In this document: piece after piece, positions 11,390 to 20,299 of the stretch
Layout: each line of letters starts with the position of its first letter
How positions within the stretch are numbered: position 1 is the stretch's first letter
Notes under the pieces: model-generated
What the model saw: only the letters and a program-made list of their open reading frames with translations
What the model was told of the DNA's origin: nothing
Databases searched by the model: none
Source: Peronospora farinosa
Taxonomy: Eukaryota; Oomycota; Peronosporomycetes; Peronosporales; Peronosporaceae
Direction of reading: 5' to 3'
DNA length: 64,000 nucleotides
Assembly: GCA_947646735.1 (NCBI GenBank)
Contig: CANTFK010000103.1
Span: forward strand, 92,618-156,617
Made by a program: the position numbers and the translations under genes

Positions 11390-13156
11390 ATGGGAAAGGA
11401 GAACTTGTTGAATTTTCTTTCATTCAACAATTACGCTATGACAAAGTCAATGCGCGTCGCTGCTAAGGCAGCCGAGAGCTCGGCTGCACGCCTGTGTGCA
11501 GCCGCTACTGAGGCTTCACAGCCTCAGCCAGCAGACACTAATGTGTCTGCTGGAAGTCAACATCAGCCTGCAACGCCTGTTGCAGGTTCACGTAGCGCTT
11601 CGCCACGTGAAGATGTTGACCCAGAGTTAGTCGTTGACTACTCTGGTGAGTCGGATGACGCATCCGGCTCAAAGTCACCTATTCCACTCCCGGGCTCTCC
11701 CCGGGGTGATACCTCGTCGTCTAATGCTACGAAGAGGGATCGTGGTACATTGAGTGAATCAATGTACCGTGAAATGTTCGGGTCGTCTGATGAATCAGAC
11801 GACTCGCCAAACGAGTCGAAGGATAGTGACTCGGGTGGGGACCGTAAGGGTGATGTCAGTGCTTCTACTGACATCAATAATCATAGTGTCGGTACTTCTG
11901 TTGACACTAATGCTCGTGGTGTCGGTACTTCTGTTGACACCACGCAGGAGGCTTTAGACCGCAACGTATTGCGTCTTGCTCCTGATCGCAAGCCATGGAT
12001 GCTACCTAAGCATCTGCTTGATCGTTGGTCTGGAAAGACCAACGAACGGTTCCCCATACCGTTGTTTGATGCGTCAAAGCTTCACGGCCTTGACGCCAGT
12101 GCGAAGAACTTTCGCACTGAGAACGATTATTACATCGATGTGTTCCTTGAACATCGATGGTATGGCCCACACAAGAAGCGTGAGGCTGACGCGTTCCTCC
12201 AATCTTGGAACGCGTTTATCACCAACGTTTTAAACGTTGGGAAAGAGGCTTGGTTTCAAAGACTTTATGCTAGCCGCAATAAGTTTGAGAAACGAAGTAC
12301 TTCCGGTGCATGCTATCGTTTGCACCGGTTATCTAGAGAGGCAGGCCTGTTATGCCTCTCTTGGGGCGACCCATGCCCGGGGTGCCTGAGCACCTCGTCA
12401 AGAGCGCCTAAGGAGGCGTACCTCCTTACTGAGCCCTGGTGGAGGGCTCGCATCTCTTCCGAAATGCGTGAAGGGATTGCTACTTTGCAATCCCTTTACG
12501 AGCGCGCTGGGCGCTCGTTTTCCGATGGTCCTTCACCATCGGGTGCCCCTTGTCGTACTGTTCGACAAGGCCGGGAACGTCGGCCATCAGTTGGGCCCGA
12601 GGTTCCCAGCTATCCGCCGAAGGCGGATAGCCACGCCACCGGACGAGATAACTCGTCCGACGTCCCTTCACCTCGCGGTGCTTTAGTAAGCGTTCCACGA
12701 GGAAGCGCTTCCCACCATGGGAGTCCACCAGCGGATGCGGTGGTGGAGGGAAAACCCTGTCCGATTCTTTCATCGGACTTGGCTGCTGAGTTAGACGGGT
12801 TTGCCCGTGTAACTCGTGAGCTCCGTTGTGATGTTGATCACGAACGGGATAAGCGTCGCCGCTTAGAGGACATTGTGCGACAGCTTGGGTTTGACCATGA
12901 GAGGTCTCGGGCAAACAATGCTGTCGCACTATTGGAGAATGAACGGCGAGTTCATTCTCTGAGTAACGAGCTGGCGACAGCTCGTCAGGAGATCGTCCAA
13001 TATCATGGGAAGATCTCATCTCTACACGACCAGATATCGAATCTGGTTCGTGACAACAAGAATCTGAAGGGGATTCTTGAGAATAACGGCTATCTTCGTC
13101 GTTCGAAGAAGCCGCGTACTGAACGTACGGACGAAGACGTCCCACGTAAAACGTAG
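11390..13156 (+). CDS. Antisense coiled-coil protein of family A, right copy (588 aa)
   Basis: This is the second full-length copy of the opposite-strand ORF, the same length as at 3673-5439. An upstream GTG inside the LTR (11309) would extend it, but ATG at 11390 matches the left copy. By my comparison about 14 residues differ from the left copy and about three differences are silent, so these young copies show no purifying selection on this frame. The frame has nevertheless stayed fully open. The 3' part overlaps the sense chromodomain ORF (12480-13655). The first 1.09 kb is opposite non-coding sequence. The domain layout is an acidic disordered N-terminus, a Trp/Cys middle and a C-terminal coiled coil with a basic tail. 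Transcription would have to start in or near the LTR, reading outward from the 3' end of the element (inference). Confidence 0.7.
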   Translation: MGKENLLNFLSFNNYAMTKSMRVAAKAAESSAARLCAAATEASQPQPADTNVSAGSQHQPATPVAGSRSASPREDVDPELVVDYSGESDDASGSKSPIPLPGSPRGDTSSSNATKRDRGTLSESMYREMFGSSDESDDSPNESKDSDSGGDRKGDVSASTDINNHSVGTSVDTNARGVGTSVDTTQEALDRNVLRLAPDRKPWMLPKHLLDRWSGKTNERFPIPLFDASKLHGLDASAKNFRTENDYYIDVFLEHRWYGPHKKREADAFLQSWNAFITNVLNVGKEAWFQRLYASRNKFEKRSTSGACYRLHRLSREAGLLCLSWGDPCPGCLSTSSRAPKEAYLLTEPWWRARISSEMREGIATLQSLYERAGRSFSDGPSPSGAPCRTVRQGRERRPSVGPEVPSYPPKADSHATGRDNSSDVPSPRGALVSVPRGSASHHGSPPADAVVEGKPCPILSSDLAAELDGFARVTRELRCDVDHERDKRRRLEDIVRQLGFDHERSRANNAVALLENERRVHSLSNELATARQEIVQYHGKISSLHDQISNLVRDNKNLKGILENNGYLRRSKKPRTERTDEDVPRKT

Positions 13157-13655
13157 GATGCGTACGCATCCTGCGTGGCAACTCGATCGTGTATGCGTTG
13201 CCTAGGCGGCGCAATACACGAAACGGGCCGATGTACTTGGGCAACAATTTATTGCTGCCCACGTTAGTCACTACATGTTTAGGTAGGTTTACTGTTGACA
13301 GTAAAACTAAATCACCTTCAATAAATGTTTGAGCATTTGCCCTTCCATTATTGTCTGCGTTTCGTTTTTGCTTATCCACCGCTTCCGCGATGGAATCTTG
13401 CACGAAACGGACTACCGCTTCACGAGTCAGCAGGAAATCCTCAGCTGACTCGTTGCTTTTGGCTGCAGTGCATTGTGAATGCACTGCAGAGATATCGGTT
13501 ACTAATTCAGTGAGAACATTACTGTTCTCACTTGTGATACCTCGAACGATGCTGATATCTTCAGCATCGTTGTCAGTAAGAGCGTCATCGCTCTTACTTT
13601 CTTCCTCTTCACCGAAGTCGAATGATACGACTTCGGTTACTTTCGCGTCGACCAT
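12480..13655 (-). CDS. Integrase C-terminal domain and chromodomain ORF, right copy (391 aa)
   Basis: This continues integrase in another frame. Residues about 100-180 hold the conserved integrase tail with the GPY/F-like motif KYIGPFRVLRRLGNAYTIEL and FYVGRLRPYV. A low-complexity linker follows. Residues about 310-375 form a chromodomain (FLVERLLKHREV, SYLVRWRGYPPS, DSWEPRAQL), which in chromoviruses targets integration to modified chromatin. The ORF overlaps the end of pol by 19 bp. The -1 frame is open upstream through a run of six G. Either a frameshift joins the two ORFs or an old 1-bp slip has split them. The same split exists in the left copy. Confidence 0.85.
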   Translation of the reverse strand: MVDAKVTEVVSFDFGEEEESKSDDALTDNDAEDISIVRGITSENSNVLTELVTDISAVHSQCTAAKSNESAEDFLLTREAVVRFVQDSIAEAVDKQKRNADNNGRANAQTFIEGDLVLLSTVNLPKHVVTNVGSNKLLPKYIGPFRVLRRLGNAYTIELPRRMRTHPTFYVGRLRPYVQYAASSNDEDSRYSQESPSDSCCHEPDSISGRVEMRSSHDIGRSPDELSPARYSENELAVHSPIVRQHCLPETSHGQTQAVAQCPLSGDAYPVRDQHHNGAHELHGQTRLTQQPSPMKESDRVFPPPPHPLVDSHGGKRFLVERLLKHREVKGRRTSYLVRWRGYPPSADSWEPRAQLMADVPGLVEQYDKGHPMVKDHRKTSAQRARKGIAK

Positions 13656-16600
13656 AACGTCGTCGCGTGATGAGCAAGAGCCAGATTGGTTCTCGCTCGA
13701 GCGAGTTCCTCCCCCCTTAAATTAGAGTCACCTTCTACTAAGGTGGGGACACGTGGATGGCGAAGGCCATTCACGTAGAACGGTGTATGCGTCGTAGACG
13801 CATGCACGGAGTTGTTGATGGCGAATTCGACCATCGACAAGAACTCACTCCAACTCGTAAACGAGTGGACGTACCCTCGAAGAATCTCTTCGAGGACGCG
13901 ATTGGCGCGTTCAGTCTGACCATCAGTTTCTGGATGGTCAGAAGTAGACATTGTGAGCCGTGTTCCAAGTGTTTGGAACACGGAACGCCAAAACTCAGCC
14001 GTGAACCGGGGGTCCCTATCGGACACAAGTTCACGGGGTAAACCGTGCAATCGAAAGATTGTATCGATAAACACTCGAGCACAGCCCTCTGCTGTGATCG
14101 ACTCAGGTACAGCAACAAGATGTACCATCTTGCTGAACCTGTCTACAAACACGAGAATACCATTATTCCCGTGAGCGTCTTTGGGAAACCCAAAGACGAA
14201 GTCCATTGATACGGACTCCCAGCACTCTGCCGGAACAGGTAGAGGCTGCAATGGTGCACGGAGTGAAGGACTAGGCTTCACTCGTTGACACACCTCGCAA
14301 GCACGCACGTACTTGCGCACAAACTTATACTGGCGTGGCCAGTAAAAGTCGCGACTGACCGTGAGGTAAGTCTTCTCACGGCCGCGATGCCCACTTATTG
14401 GTGCATCGTGACATTCAAACATGATCCGTAACCTGAGATCATGTTGTGGCGGTACAACGACACGAGGCGTGTCGTTGTTGACGGCTGTGTAGTACAGTAA
14501 GCCGTCCCGCTGGGTGTATCGATCTAGAGAAGATCGATACATGGCAGGCAAGCGCTTCTTAGCTTGCGTGGATGGGTCCTTGAGGTACTCCATCAGGCGT
14601 ACAAGATCATTATCTTGTGCGCATGCCCTTCTAATGTCGTCGAGTAAGCTCGACGACAAGACGCTGGTACTCAGCGTGGCGACAGTGGTGTTCACATCAC
14701 TGTCGGATTGCACAGTCGGCTCTAGGTCAGGCCGACGTGAAAGAGCATCGGCGACGACGTTAAGTCGTCCCGGCTTATACTCCACGGAGAAGTTGTACTC
14801 CGCGAAGAATGACAACCATCTCGCCATTCGTTGCGAGAGGTGTGGGCTATTTACAGCCGTGCGTAGTGACGCATGGTCTGTATATACAATGAACGGTCTA
14901 TCCCCTAAGAGATAGACGCGAAACTTAGCCAGTGCATACTTCATGGCAAGGAGTTCCTTGTCATGCACCGGGTAATTGCGCTCAGCCGGTTGCAGCTGAC
15001 GCGATTGATAACAGACGACACGCTCGGCGCCGTCTGTATCATATTGCATCAGTGCGCAGCCGATTGCAAAATCACTGGCGTCACAGACCACATGAAATGG
15101 TCTGTCTTGATCGGCAATCGCCAACACTGGCGATTGCATCAAGCTTTGCTTGATACGTTCAAAGGAACGCTGACAATCAGCGTTCCAGTTCCACTTTACA
15201 TTTTTCTTGAGTAAACAAGAAAGATGTACTGTCATTTCGGCGTAATTGCGCGAGTACTTGTGCAAGTACGCCGCTAGCCCAAGGAACTTCCTTAGTCCCT
15301 TGACATCGACTGGCACTGGCCAGTCGGTGATCGCCTTGATCTTTTCTGGATCAGGGCGTACGCCGTTCTTTCCGACGATGCACCCAAGAAGTGGTATTTC
15401 GCTAGCTGCGAATATACACTTCTTGAGGTTGGCGTACAACTTATGCTCTCGCATAAGTGTAAGAACCTTACGGACGTGGAGTCTATGGACTTCCACGTCT
15501 GTTTTCCCGTCCATAGCCCGACTATGGACGAACACATCATCGAAGTAACTCGGTGCGAATTCGCGCACCGGTCTCAATAGATGTGAAACACATCTATTGA
15601 ATGTGGCTGGTGCATTACTAAGCCCTTGCGGCATCACCAACCATTCCCAGAGCATACCACTGGGAGTGCTCACTGCTGTGTACGGGATGTCCCGTTCACG
15701 CATTAGGATCTGATAGAAACCATCCATCAGATCCATGGACGAAAAGATGGTACTCTTAGACATACCATCTATGATTACGTCCTTTCTCGGTATCGGCGTT
15801 TGCGCCGGTATCGTTGCAGCGTTCAACTTATTGAACGCGTGCACTATCCGCCACCCTCCTGTGGCCTTGCGCACACAGAAGGTCGGAGAGCTGTGAGGTG
15901 AAGTTGACTCCCTCACATGGCCCGCTGCTAGGCGATCGGCAAAGAACTTGTCGATCGCCTCGACCTGTTCCCGAGGCAGTGGCCACTGCTTCATGACACA
16001 ATATTTTGTGCCAGGAACAAGGTCGATCTCGTGTCGAGTACCTTTATCCTTAGGTAACTCGCACGGAACGGATTCAGGGAATACATCCTTGAATTCGACC
16101 AAATCCTTATACAAAGGATTTGACTTCAGCGACTCCCAGGATTGCGATGTATATCGCTCAATCCGAGTCTTCTCATCAAGGACACTCTCGTCCATTGATG
16201 AGCTGCTGAGAACCCGTTCGTTCTCGGCAAAAACTGTTGCTGACCGAATGTCAGTCATGTACTCGTCCTCTGCGACGAGCACACAGATCTGCTTGACTTT
16301 GCCACTACGCAGATCACGCAAGAACCTTTTAGGTTCTAGCGTAGGCAACTGAGTTATCTCCGAAGTTAACTTCGGAGGCGCGATCAGATCAAGCGTATAA
16401 GCGCCTACGATTGATCCGTCATTAACCAAGACGTTCAACGTCTCGGTTTCCTCCTGGGGACTTATTCCCTCAGGGCACTGGGGACTTATTCCCTCAGTGA
16501 TTATTTCCTGGGGACTTATTCCCGCAGGCTCGATGGAACCTGTTCCATCGACTTCCTCTAGCTGTGGTGGCGCAACCACAGCGAGATCCTCTACGATCAA

Positions 16601-17329
16601 CTCTCCAGTTGATCTAGGATTACCGTGTTGCCGCTTCTGGGCAACCGGTTTACTCTTCGGTGAATGCTGCCCTCTAGGCGAGCATTCATGTCCCGGTCCA
16701 CTCGACTTATTCGAGTGGTGGACCTTCGGCGCTGCCTGTGCTTGTGCACAGCCGCCGGCAGCTTGCTCCACAGCGTGACTGTCTGTCACGCTGAGTTCTT
16801 GTGCAGTCGTACTAACGACCGAACCACAAGTGAGGCCATCACACTCACTCGTAGTACATTCACACGCTTGTGAACGCTCCAAGACATTCATCAGATGGCC
16901 ATCTGATGAACAAGCGGCAGGCATCTTCACGGTTCGATGCTGCCAGCTGACCCATGGCTCGTACCTTCTGAGCCATGGTAATCCTAGGATGACATCAAAT
17001 TTGTCATCCAGATCAAGTACGATGAAATCATCATCGTACTTTTTGCCTTCAAGCGTGTAGTGAATTCCCACTACACGTTTCTTTACTGTTACGGATGCGC
17101 CAGTTGCAAGGCGCACCGTCATCCTCGTTGGAGGGGTCTCGCGCTCAACATATTTGAGCCTACGATCATCTAGCGATTGGCGTCGAACAAAGTTGTTCGA
17201 AGCCCCACAATCAACTAGGGCGCGAAGTGACATGTTCTTTGTCACTTCGATCTTCAATGTGATGAGGGATACCTCATCACTGGGAGCGGCAACACACAGT
17301 GACTGTGTGTTGGGAGCAACCTTCGTCAA
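13637..17329 (-). CDS. pol: Family A Pol polyprotein (protease, RT, RNase H, integrase core), intact
   Basis: The open frame is about 1230 codons. The first codon shown is TTG, but the real N-terminus comes from the gag ORF through the -1 frameshift site, because this frame is open back to AAAAAAC. In order: retropepsin motif LVDCGASNNF near residue 40; RT at about 430-620 with YFDDVFVHS; RNase H at about 730-850 with VVCDASDFAIG and YTDHASLR; integrase with HHCC zinc ligands (CHDAPISGHRG, CEVCQRVKP); and the D, D, E catalytic segments in SMDFVFGF, VSDRDPRF and DGQTERANR. This copy looks capable of making a full enzyme set. It ends at TAA within the overlap with the chromodomain ORF. Confidence 0.95.
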   Translation of the reverse strand: MTKVAPNTQSLCVAAPSDEVSLITLKIEVTKNMSLRALVDCGASNNFVRRQSLDDRRLKYVERETPPTRMTVRLATGASVTVKKRVVGIHYTLEGKKYDDDFIVLDLDDKFDVILGLPWLRRYEPWVSWQHRTVKMPAACSSDGHLMNVLERSQACECTTSECDGLTCGSVVSTTAQELSVTDSHAVEQAAGGCAQAQAAPKVHHSNKSSGPGHECSPRGQHSPKSKPVAQKRQHGNPRSTGELIVEDLAVVAPPQLEEVDGTGSIEPAGISPQEIITEGISPQCPEGISPQEETETLNVLVNDGSIVGAYTLDLIAPPKLTSEITQLPTLEPKRFLRDLRSGKVKQICVLVAEDEYMTDIRSATVFAENERVLSSSSMDESVLDEKTRIERYTSQSWESLKSNPLYKDLVEFKDVFPESVPCELPKDKGTRHEIDLVPGTKYCVMKQWPLPREQVEAIDKFFADRLAAGHVRESTSPHSSPTFCVRKATGGWRIVHAFNKLNAATIPAQTPIPRKDVIIDGMSKSTIFSSMDLMDGFYQILMRERDIPYTAVSTPSGMLWEWLVMPQGLSNAPATFNRCVSHLLRPVREFAPSYFDDVFVHSRAMDGKTDVEVHRLHVRKVLTLMREHKLYANLKKCIFAASEIPLLGCIVGKNGVRPDPEKIKAITDWPVPVDVKGLRKFLGLAAYLHKYSRNYAEMTVHLSCLLKKNVKWNWNADCQRSFERIKQSLMQSPVLAIADQDRPFHVVCDASDFAIGCALMQYDTDGAERVVCYQSRQLQPAERNYPVHDKELLAMKYALAKFRVYLLGDRPFIVYTDHASLRTAVNSPHLSQRMARWLSFFAEYNFSVEYKPGRLNVVADALSRRPDLEPTVQSDSDVNTTVATLSTSVLSSSLLDDIRRACAQDNDLVRLMEYLKDPSTQAKKRLPAMYRSSLDRYTQRDGLLYYTAVNNDTPRVVVPPQHDLRLRIMFECHDAPISGHRGREKTYLTVSRDFYWPRQYKFVRKYVRACEVCQRVKPSPSLRAPLQPLPVPAECWESVSMDFVFGFPKDAHGNNGILVFVDRFSKMVHLVAVPESITAEGCARVFIDTIFRLHGLPRELVSDRDPRFTAEFWRSVFQTLGTRLTMSTSDHPETDGQTERANRVLEEILRGYVHSFTSWSEFLSMVEFAINNSVHASTTHTPFYVNGLRHPRVPTLVEGDSNLRGEELARARTNLALAHHATTLWSTRK

Positions 17330-17357
17330 GAGTCCCGCGAACTCTCTTGACGTTGCT

Positions 17358-17401
17358 GGATCAGTAGGGCGCTCCGCCCCTACTGACCCCGACCGTTTTT
17401 T
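17358..17401 (-). promoter_or_regulatory. -1 ribosomal frameshift signal between gag and pol
   Basis: The heptamer A AAA AAC (17395-17401, minus strand) is in the gag frame (TCA AAA AAC). A 5-nt spacer leads to a 12-bp stem, arms 17378-17389 and 17358-17369, with an 8-nt loop and one G-U pair. A -1 slip at the heptamer enters exactly the pol frame, which is open from there. The gag stop lies inside the stem. Slippery site, spacer and stem fit the classic rule for -1 frameshifting. Confidence 0.85.
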
Positions 17402-18564
17402 GATGGTCCACCACGTTGTTGCGATTTCGCAGCAGCGTGGGACCCACGTCTCTGGCCCTTCTTGGCAGACGGTCGATCGTCACTCCCAGTGTTACGAGAC
17501 ACTGGGCGTGGGGCACTACACTCATAAGCGTAGTGGCCCAACTTCTGACAGCGATTGCACTTTTGCAATCGCTTGTACCCTGGAGAGCGAGGTCGCTCGC
17601 TCTCTACATAGGAGAGGTCCATTGGTTCTGGACCTCCGCCCTCCTGTCGTCTCGGTGGACGATAGGATCCCGAGTGGACGTGAGCCTGTTGTAGGCTAAA
17701 GTCCTCCTGTTCCGCTGCAGAGATCGCTTGATCCAGCGATTCTAGCTCCAAGCGGAACAGGTGGGTCTTGACAGGACCATCTGTCAGACCCTTGATGAAC
17801 ACAGTAACCTGCGTGTGTTCATCGATTGGGTTCAGTACGATACAGCTAACGAGGTATCGTACGTGTTGGGCGTAAGCGTGTATATCACGCTTACCCTGTT
17901 TCAAATCCAGGAGCTCAGCCCGAGCCCTGAATTCGGCGCGAGGCGGTTCAAACGTGTGTTTGAGCCGCGCCTTGAAGACGTCATACGTTGGGAAAACGTA
18001 TGGGTCGTGCAGTTTGAGCCCTAAGGCCCAAGCTTTGGCACGTCCTGCCAAGTTCGACATGGCGAACTTGACCTTCATCGCATCGTCATCGATGCGACGA
18101 GCCTCAATGGCATCGTCGAGCTCGACGAACCATCTCAACAAGGAGTCGCTTTCGACTGCCTTGTACTTGGAGACATCAATCTTCAAGGACTCGGGTCGAC
18201 GTGCATACGTCGACCCGGCAGCAACAGCACTAGCCTGCTGTTGTCTCAACAGTTCAGACTGTTGAGCACCCTGCTGCATCAACAAGTCAGCTTGTTGAGC
18301 GCCTTGTTCTCTCAACAGTTCAACCTGTTGAGAACCTTGCTCCTCTAGCAAGGTGAGTTTCTTTACAACTTCGTCAAGTTCATGTTGTATGAACTTGGCG
18401 ATGGTTGCATGTTGGTCGTCTCCGCTAAGAGAGAGCAACATGGCACCAACGGCAGGGTTGCCGATGGTTTCAGCCATACGCTGAACCGCATTCCATTCGA
18501 GGTCACTCAAATGGCGGAAATCATCACGCGTTGCGTGATGACGTTCATCACCCGCTGATTCCAT
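17380..18564 (-). CDS. gag: Family A Gag protein, intact (394 aa)
   Basis: The start is ATG at 18564; the frame also opens upstream to a GTG at 18597. Residues about 65-115 include repeated Gln/Leu heptad-like units (EQGSQQVELLREQGAQQ and relatives) that should form a coiled coil. Residues about 130-290 resemble the retrotransposon capsid domain (LLRWFVELDDAIEARRI, FEPPRAEFRARAELLDLKQG). Near residue 345 is a CCHC zinc knuckle, CNRCQKLGHYAYEC. The protein packages element RNA. It ends in a basic Gly/Arg tail at the frameshift signal. Confidence 0.93.
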   Translation of the reverse strand: MESAGDERHHATRDDFRHLSDLEWNAVQRMAETIGNPAVGAMLLSLSGDDQHATIAKFIQHELDEVVKKLTLLEEQGSQQVELLREQGAQQADLLMQQGAQQSELLRQQQASAVAAGSTYARRPESLKIDVSKYKAVESDSLLRWFVELDDAIEARRIDDDAMKVKFAMSNLAGRAKAWALGLKLHDPYVFPTYDVFKARLKHTFEPPRAEFRARAELLDLKQGKRDIHAYAQHVRYLVSCIVLNPIDEHTQVTVFIKGLTDGPVKTHLFRLELESLDQAISAAEQEDFSLQQAHVHSGSYRPPRRQEGGGPEPMDLSYVESERPRSPGYKRLQKCNRCQKLGHYAYECSAPRPVSRNTGSDDRPSAKKGQRRGSHAAAKSQQRGGPSKNGRGQ

Positions 18565-18600
18565 AGCGGGTGGTGCGGTGGTCGCTGAACGGACCACGAA

Positions 18601-18609
18601 GTGCTACCA
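18601..18609 (-). promoter_or_regulatory. Primer binding site, right copy
   Basis: TGGTAGCAC on the minus strand lies two bases from the end of LTR 3, the 5' LTR of the intact copy. The same core TGGTAGCA occurs at the equivalent place in families C and D, so all three gypsy families here probably use the same tRNA primer. Confidence 0.75.
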
Positions 18610-18611
18610 GG

Positions 18612-19071
18612 TGTAATGGGGCACCCTCCGACTATACTGATTACAGTATAGTCTACTTTCACTGATTACAGTGAAAGCAGGTGCCTCAATTACCTCTCTT
18701 ACACAAGAGGCAGAGGAAGCTTTACTTCTAAACAAACGCTTAGAAGTAGAGGAAAAGAAAACTGTATTTAATATAGTTAACTATCTTAATAAAACTAATC
18801 TGTTATAACCTATGTTAACTATATTAAACTACAACTATGTATGTCGACAACTTGCCCTCCACTCATTGCGCGTGTCCATCGGTCATTGGTCAGCGCGTTG
18901 GTTGATATGATGGCCCATATCAACCAATAAGAGGGCATCTCCAACTTCAAGGAGATCTAGGGACAATATTATAAGAAAAGATAATATTGTCAAAATATTA
19001 TTAGTTATAATAATATTTTATTGACACTTCATATAAGTGTCAATATTATGTAACGGGCTCACCCCGTTACA
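18612..19071 (-). repeat. Family A LTR 3
   Basis: 460 bp, TGTAATGG to CGTTACA. It is the 5' LTR of the intact right copy in sense orientation and should hold its promoter. It is followed by the target duplication CATTT at 19072-19076. It differs from LTR 1 by one base, which suggests a recent insertion. Confidence 0.93.
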
Positions 19072-20263
19072 CATTTTGCATCCTATAAGGGGGGTTATCC
19101 ATTAAAGATTTTTTTTGTAAGAGATGACCCTCCTTGTAATCAGAAACAAGCTGTTTGTACACAAAAATGGCCATTCTAGGCATCTCATAATACTGTAGAA
19201 ATTCTTCAATGAGGTCATAATCAACCTTTTCTTCAACCAACAGGGAGAGCTCTTTCAATCCCAATTTCTTGTCTTCTTTAAATTGTTTAAGCCATGTTTT
19301 GCCCACCCGCTTCTCAATTTTATTTGCCAATCCGGGTATCGTCGCCTCCCAAACTCTAGCAGCAATGGCAGCCGCATTGGCAGCTTTTAATGGGATGTCA
19401 CCCGTGAAAAGCTCAGGTTTTGCTGCTTTGAACTTCTCAAACATGATGGTGTAGGAAATTACGACCGAAATATTCGCGTCATCGTCCATTTTGTACTTCC
19501 ATAACATCTTTCTGATATCATTGGGATTAATGTGATTTGAAAGCAACACCGCAAACTGGTTCCATTTATAATCCTTCTTCGTCCGAAGCAATTCAAACCA
19601 TTTGACGACTCCGTCTTCCAAGATTCCCATCTTTGTTAGCACATGCTGTTCAGCTATGTCAGCTTCGGCAGCTCTGACAATAGAAGTAGACTTGCGGATA
19701 ACTGTCGATGGGTCCGACAAAACCAACATCTCCGGCTTCCTATATATATCATATATGGCTGTGTATGAAGCTAGGATCGGATCGATTTCGTCCTTGCTCT
19801 TTCCAAATTTCAAGAGCGCCATTCTCATACCATTGGGTAAAATGCCGCGATCCAACAAATCCGTGAACTCTTCCCATTTTGAATTCTGTTCTGTCCGTAT
19901 CAATTAAAACTTTTCTTCGAATTCGGCTTCCGTGATCCTTAAACGCACTAGCACTTGGTTAGCTATCCAGGCAACTTTGGCAGCCTCGTCGGCAACTCTG
20001 GCAGCTTCGGCAACTCTGGCAGCTTCTGCAGCTCTACTAGCCTTGTAAGCAGCTGTCCCTGGGAGATACATCAGCGCTGAGTCAAAATTAAAAGGTAGTG
20101 CCCTCTCTGTTTGGGCATCACTTTCATCGTCGACGCGCAAAGCCCGGATGCCGTCGTTCATGTCATCACCGACGAGCGAGCGCATTGCCGGCGTCGAGGA
20201 TGCGCCACTGTTAAGAAGAAGCTTGGTTACAAGAACCATTGACAGGATTTCATTCGCACGCAT
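19072..20263 (-). pseudogene. RxLR effector with WY/LWY-like C-terminus, interrupted
   Basis: ATG at 20263 opens a protein with a hydrophobic secretion signal (residues about 1-22). RALR follows at residues 40-43 and an acidic dEER-like stretch ends in TER near 52-54. This is the layout of oomycete effectors translocated into plant cells. An Ala-rich repeat (EAARVAEAARVADEAAKVA) follows. After residue 119 there is an in-frame TAA (19904-19906). The same frame is then open for 277 more codons encoding alpha-helical modules with Trp/Leu/Tyr spacing like WY/LWY domains (KWEEFTDLL, VVKWFELLRTKK, TWLKQFKED). Its last codons run into the family A LTR, so the gene is broken twice: by the stop and by the insertion. 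Without readthrough only the signal and RxLR region would be made. The target in the host is unknown. Confidence 0.82.
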
Positions 20264-20299
20264 GAATAACTCGTGATTAGCAAAGAGCGTCAACAATCC

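Larger units (their letters stand above)
3166..19071 (-). mobile_element. Tandem Ty3/gypsy retrotransposon, family A (three LTRs, two internal regions)
   Basis: Three 460-bp LTRs (3166, 10884, 18612) alternate with two internal regions of about 7.26 kb. Sense transcription is on the minus strand, shown by gag-then-pol order, a primer binding site next to each right-hand LTR and a purine tract next to each left-hand LTR. Domain order PR-RT-RNaseH-INT-chromodomain marks a chromovirus-like Ty3/gypsy element. The right internal copy is intact in gag and pol. The left one has a 1-bp insertion in gag, a 2-bp deletion, a 10-bp deletion and nonsense changes in pol. One CATTT duplication encloses the array, so it probably arose by LTR-LTR unequal exchange after a single insertion (inference). 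Confidence 0.95.
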
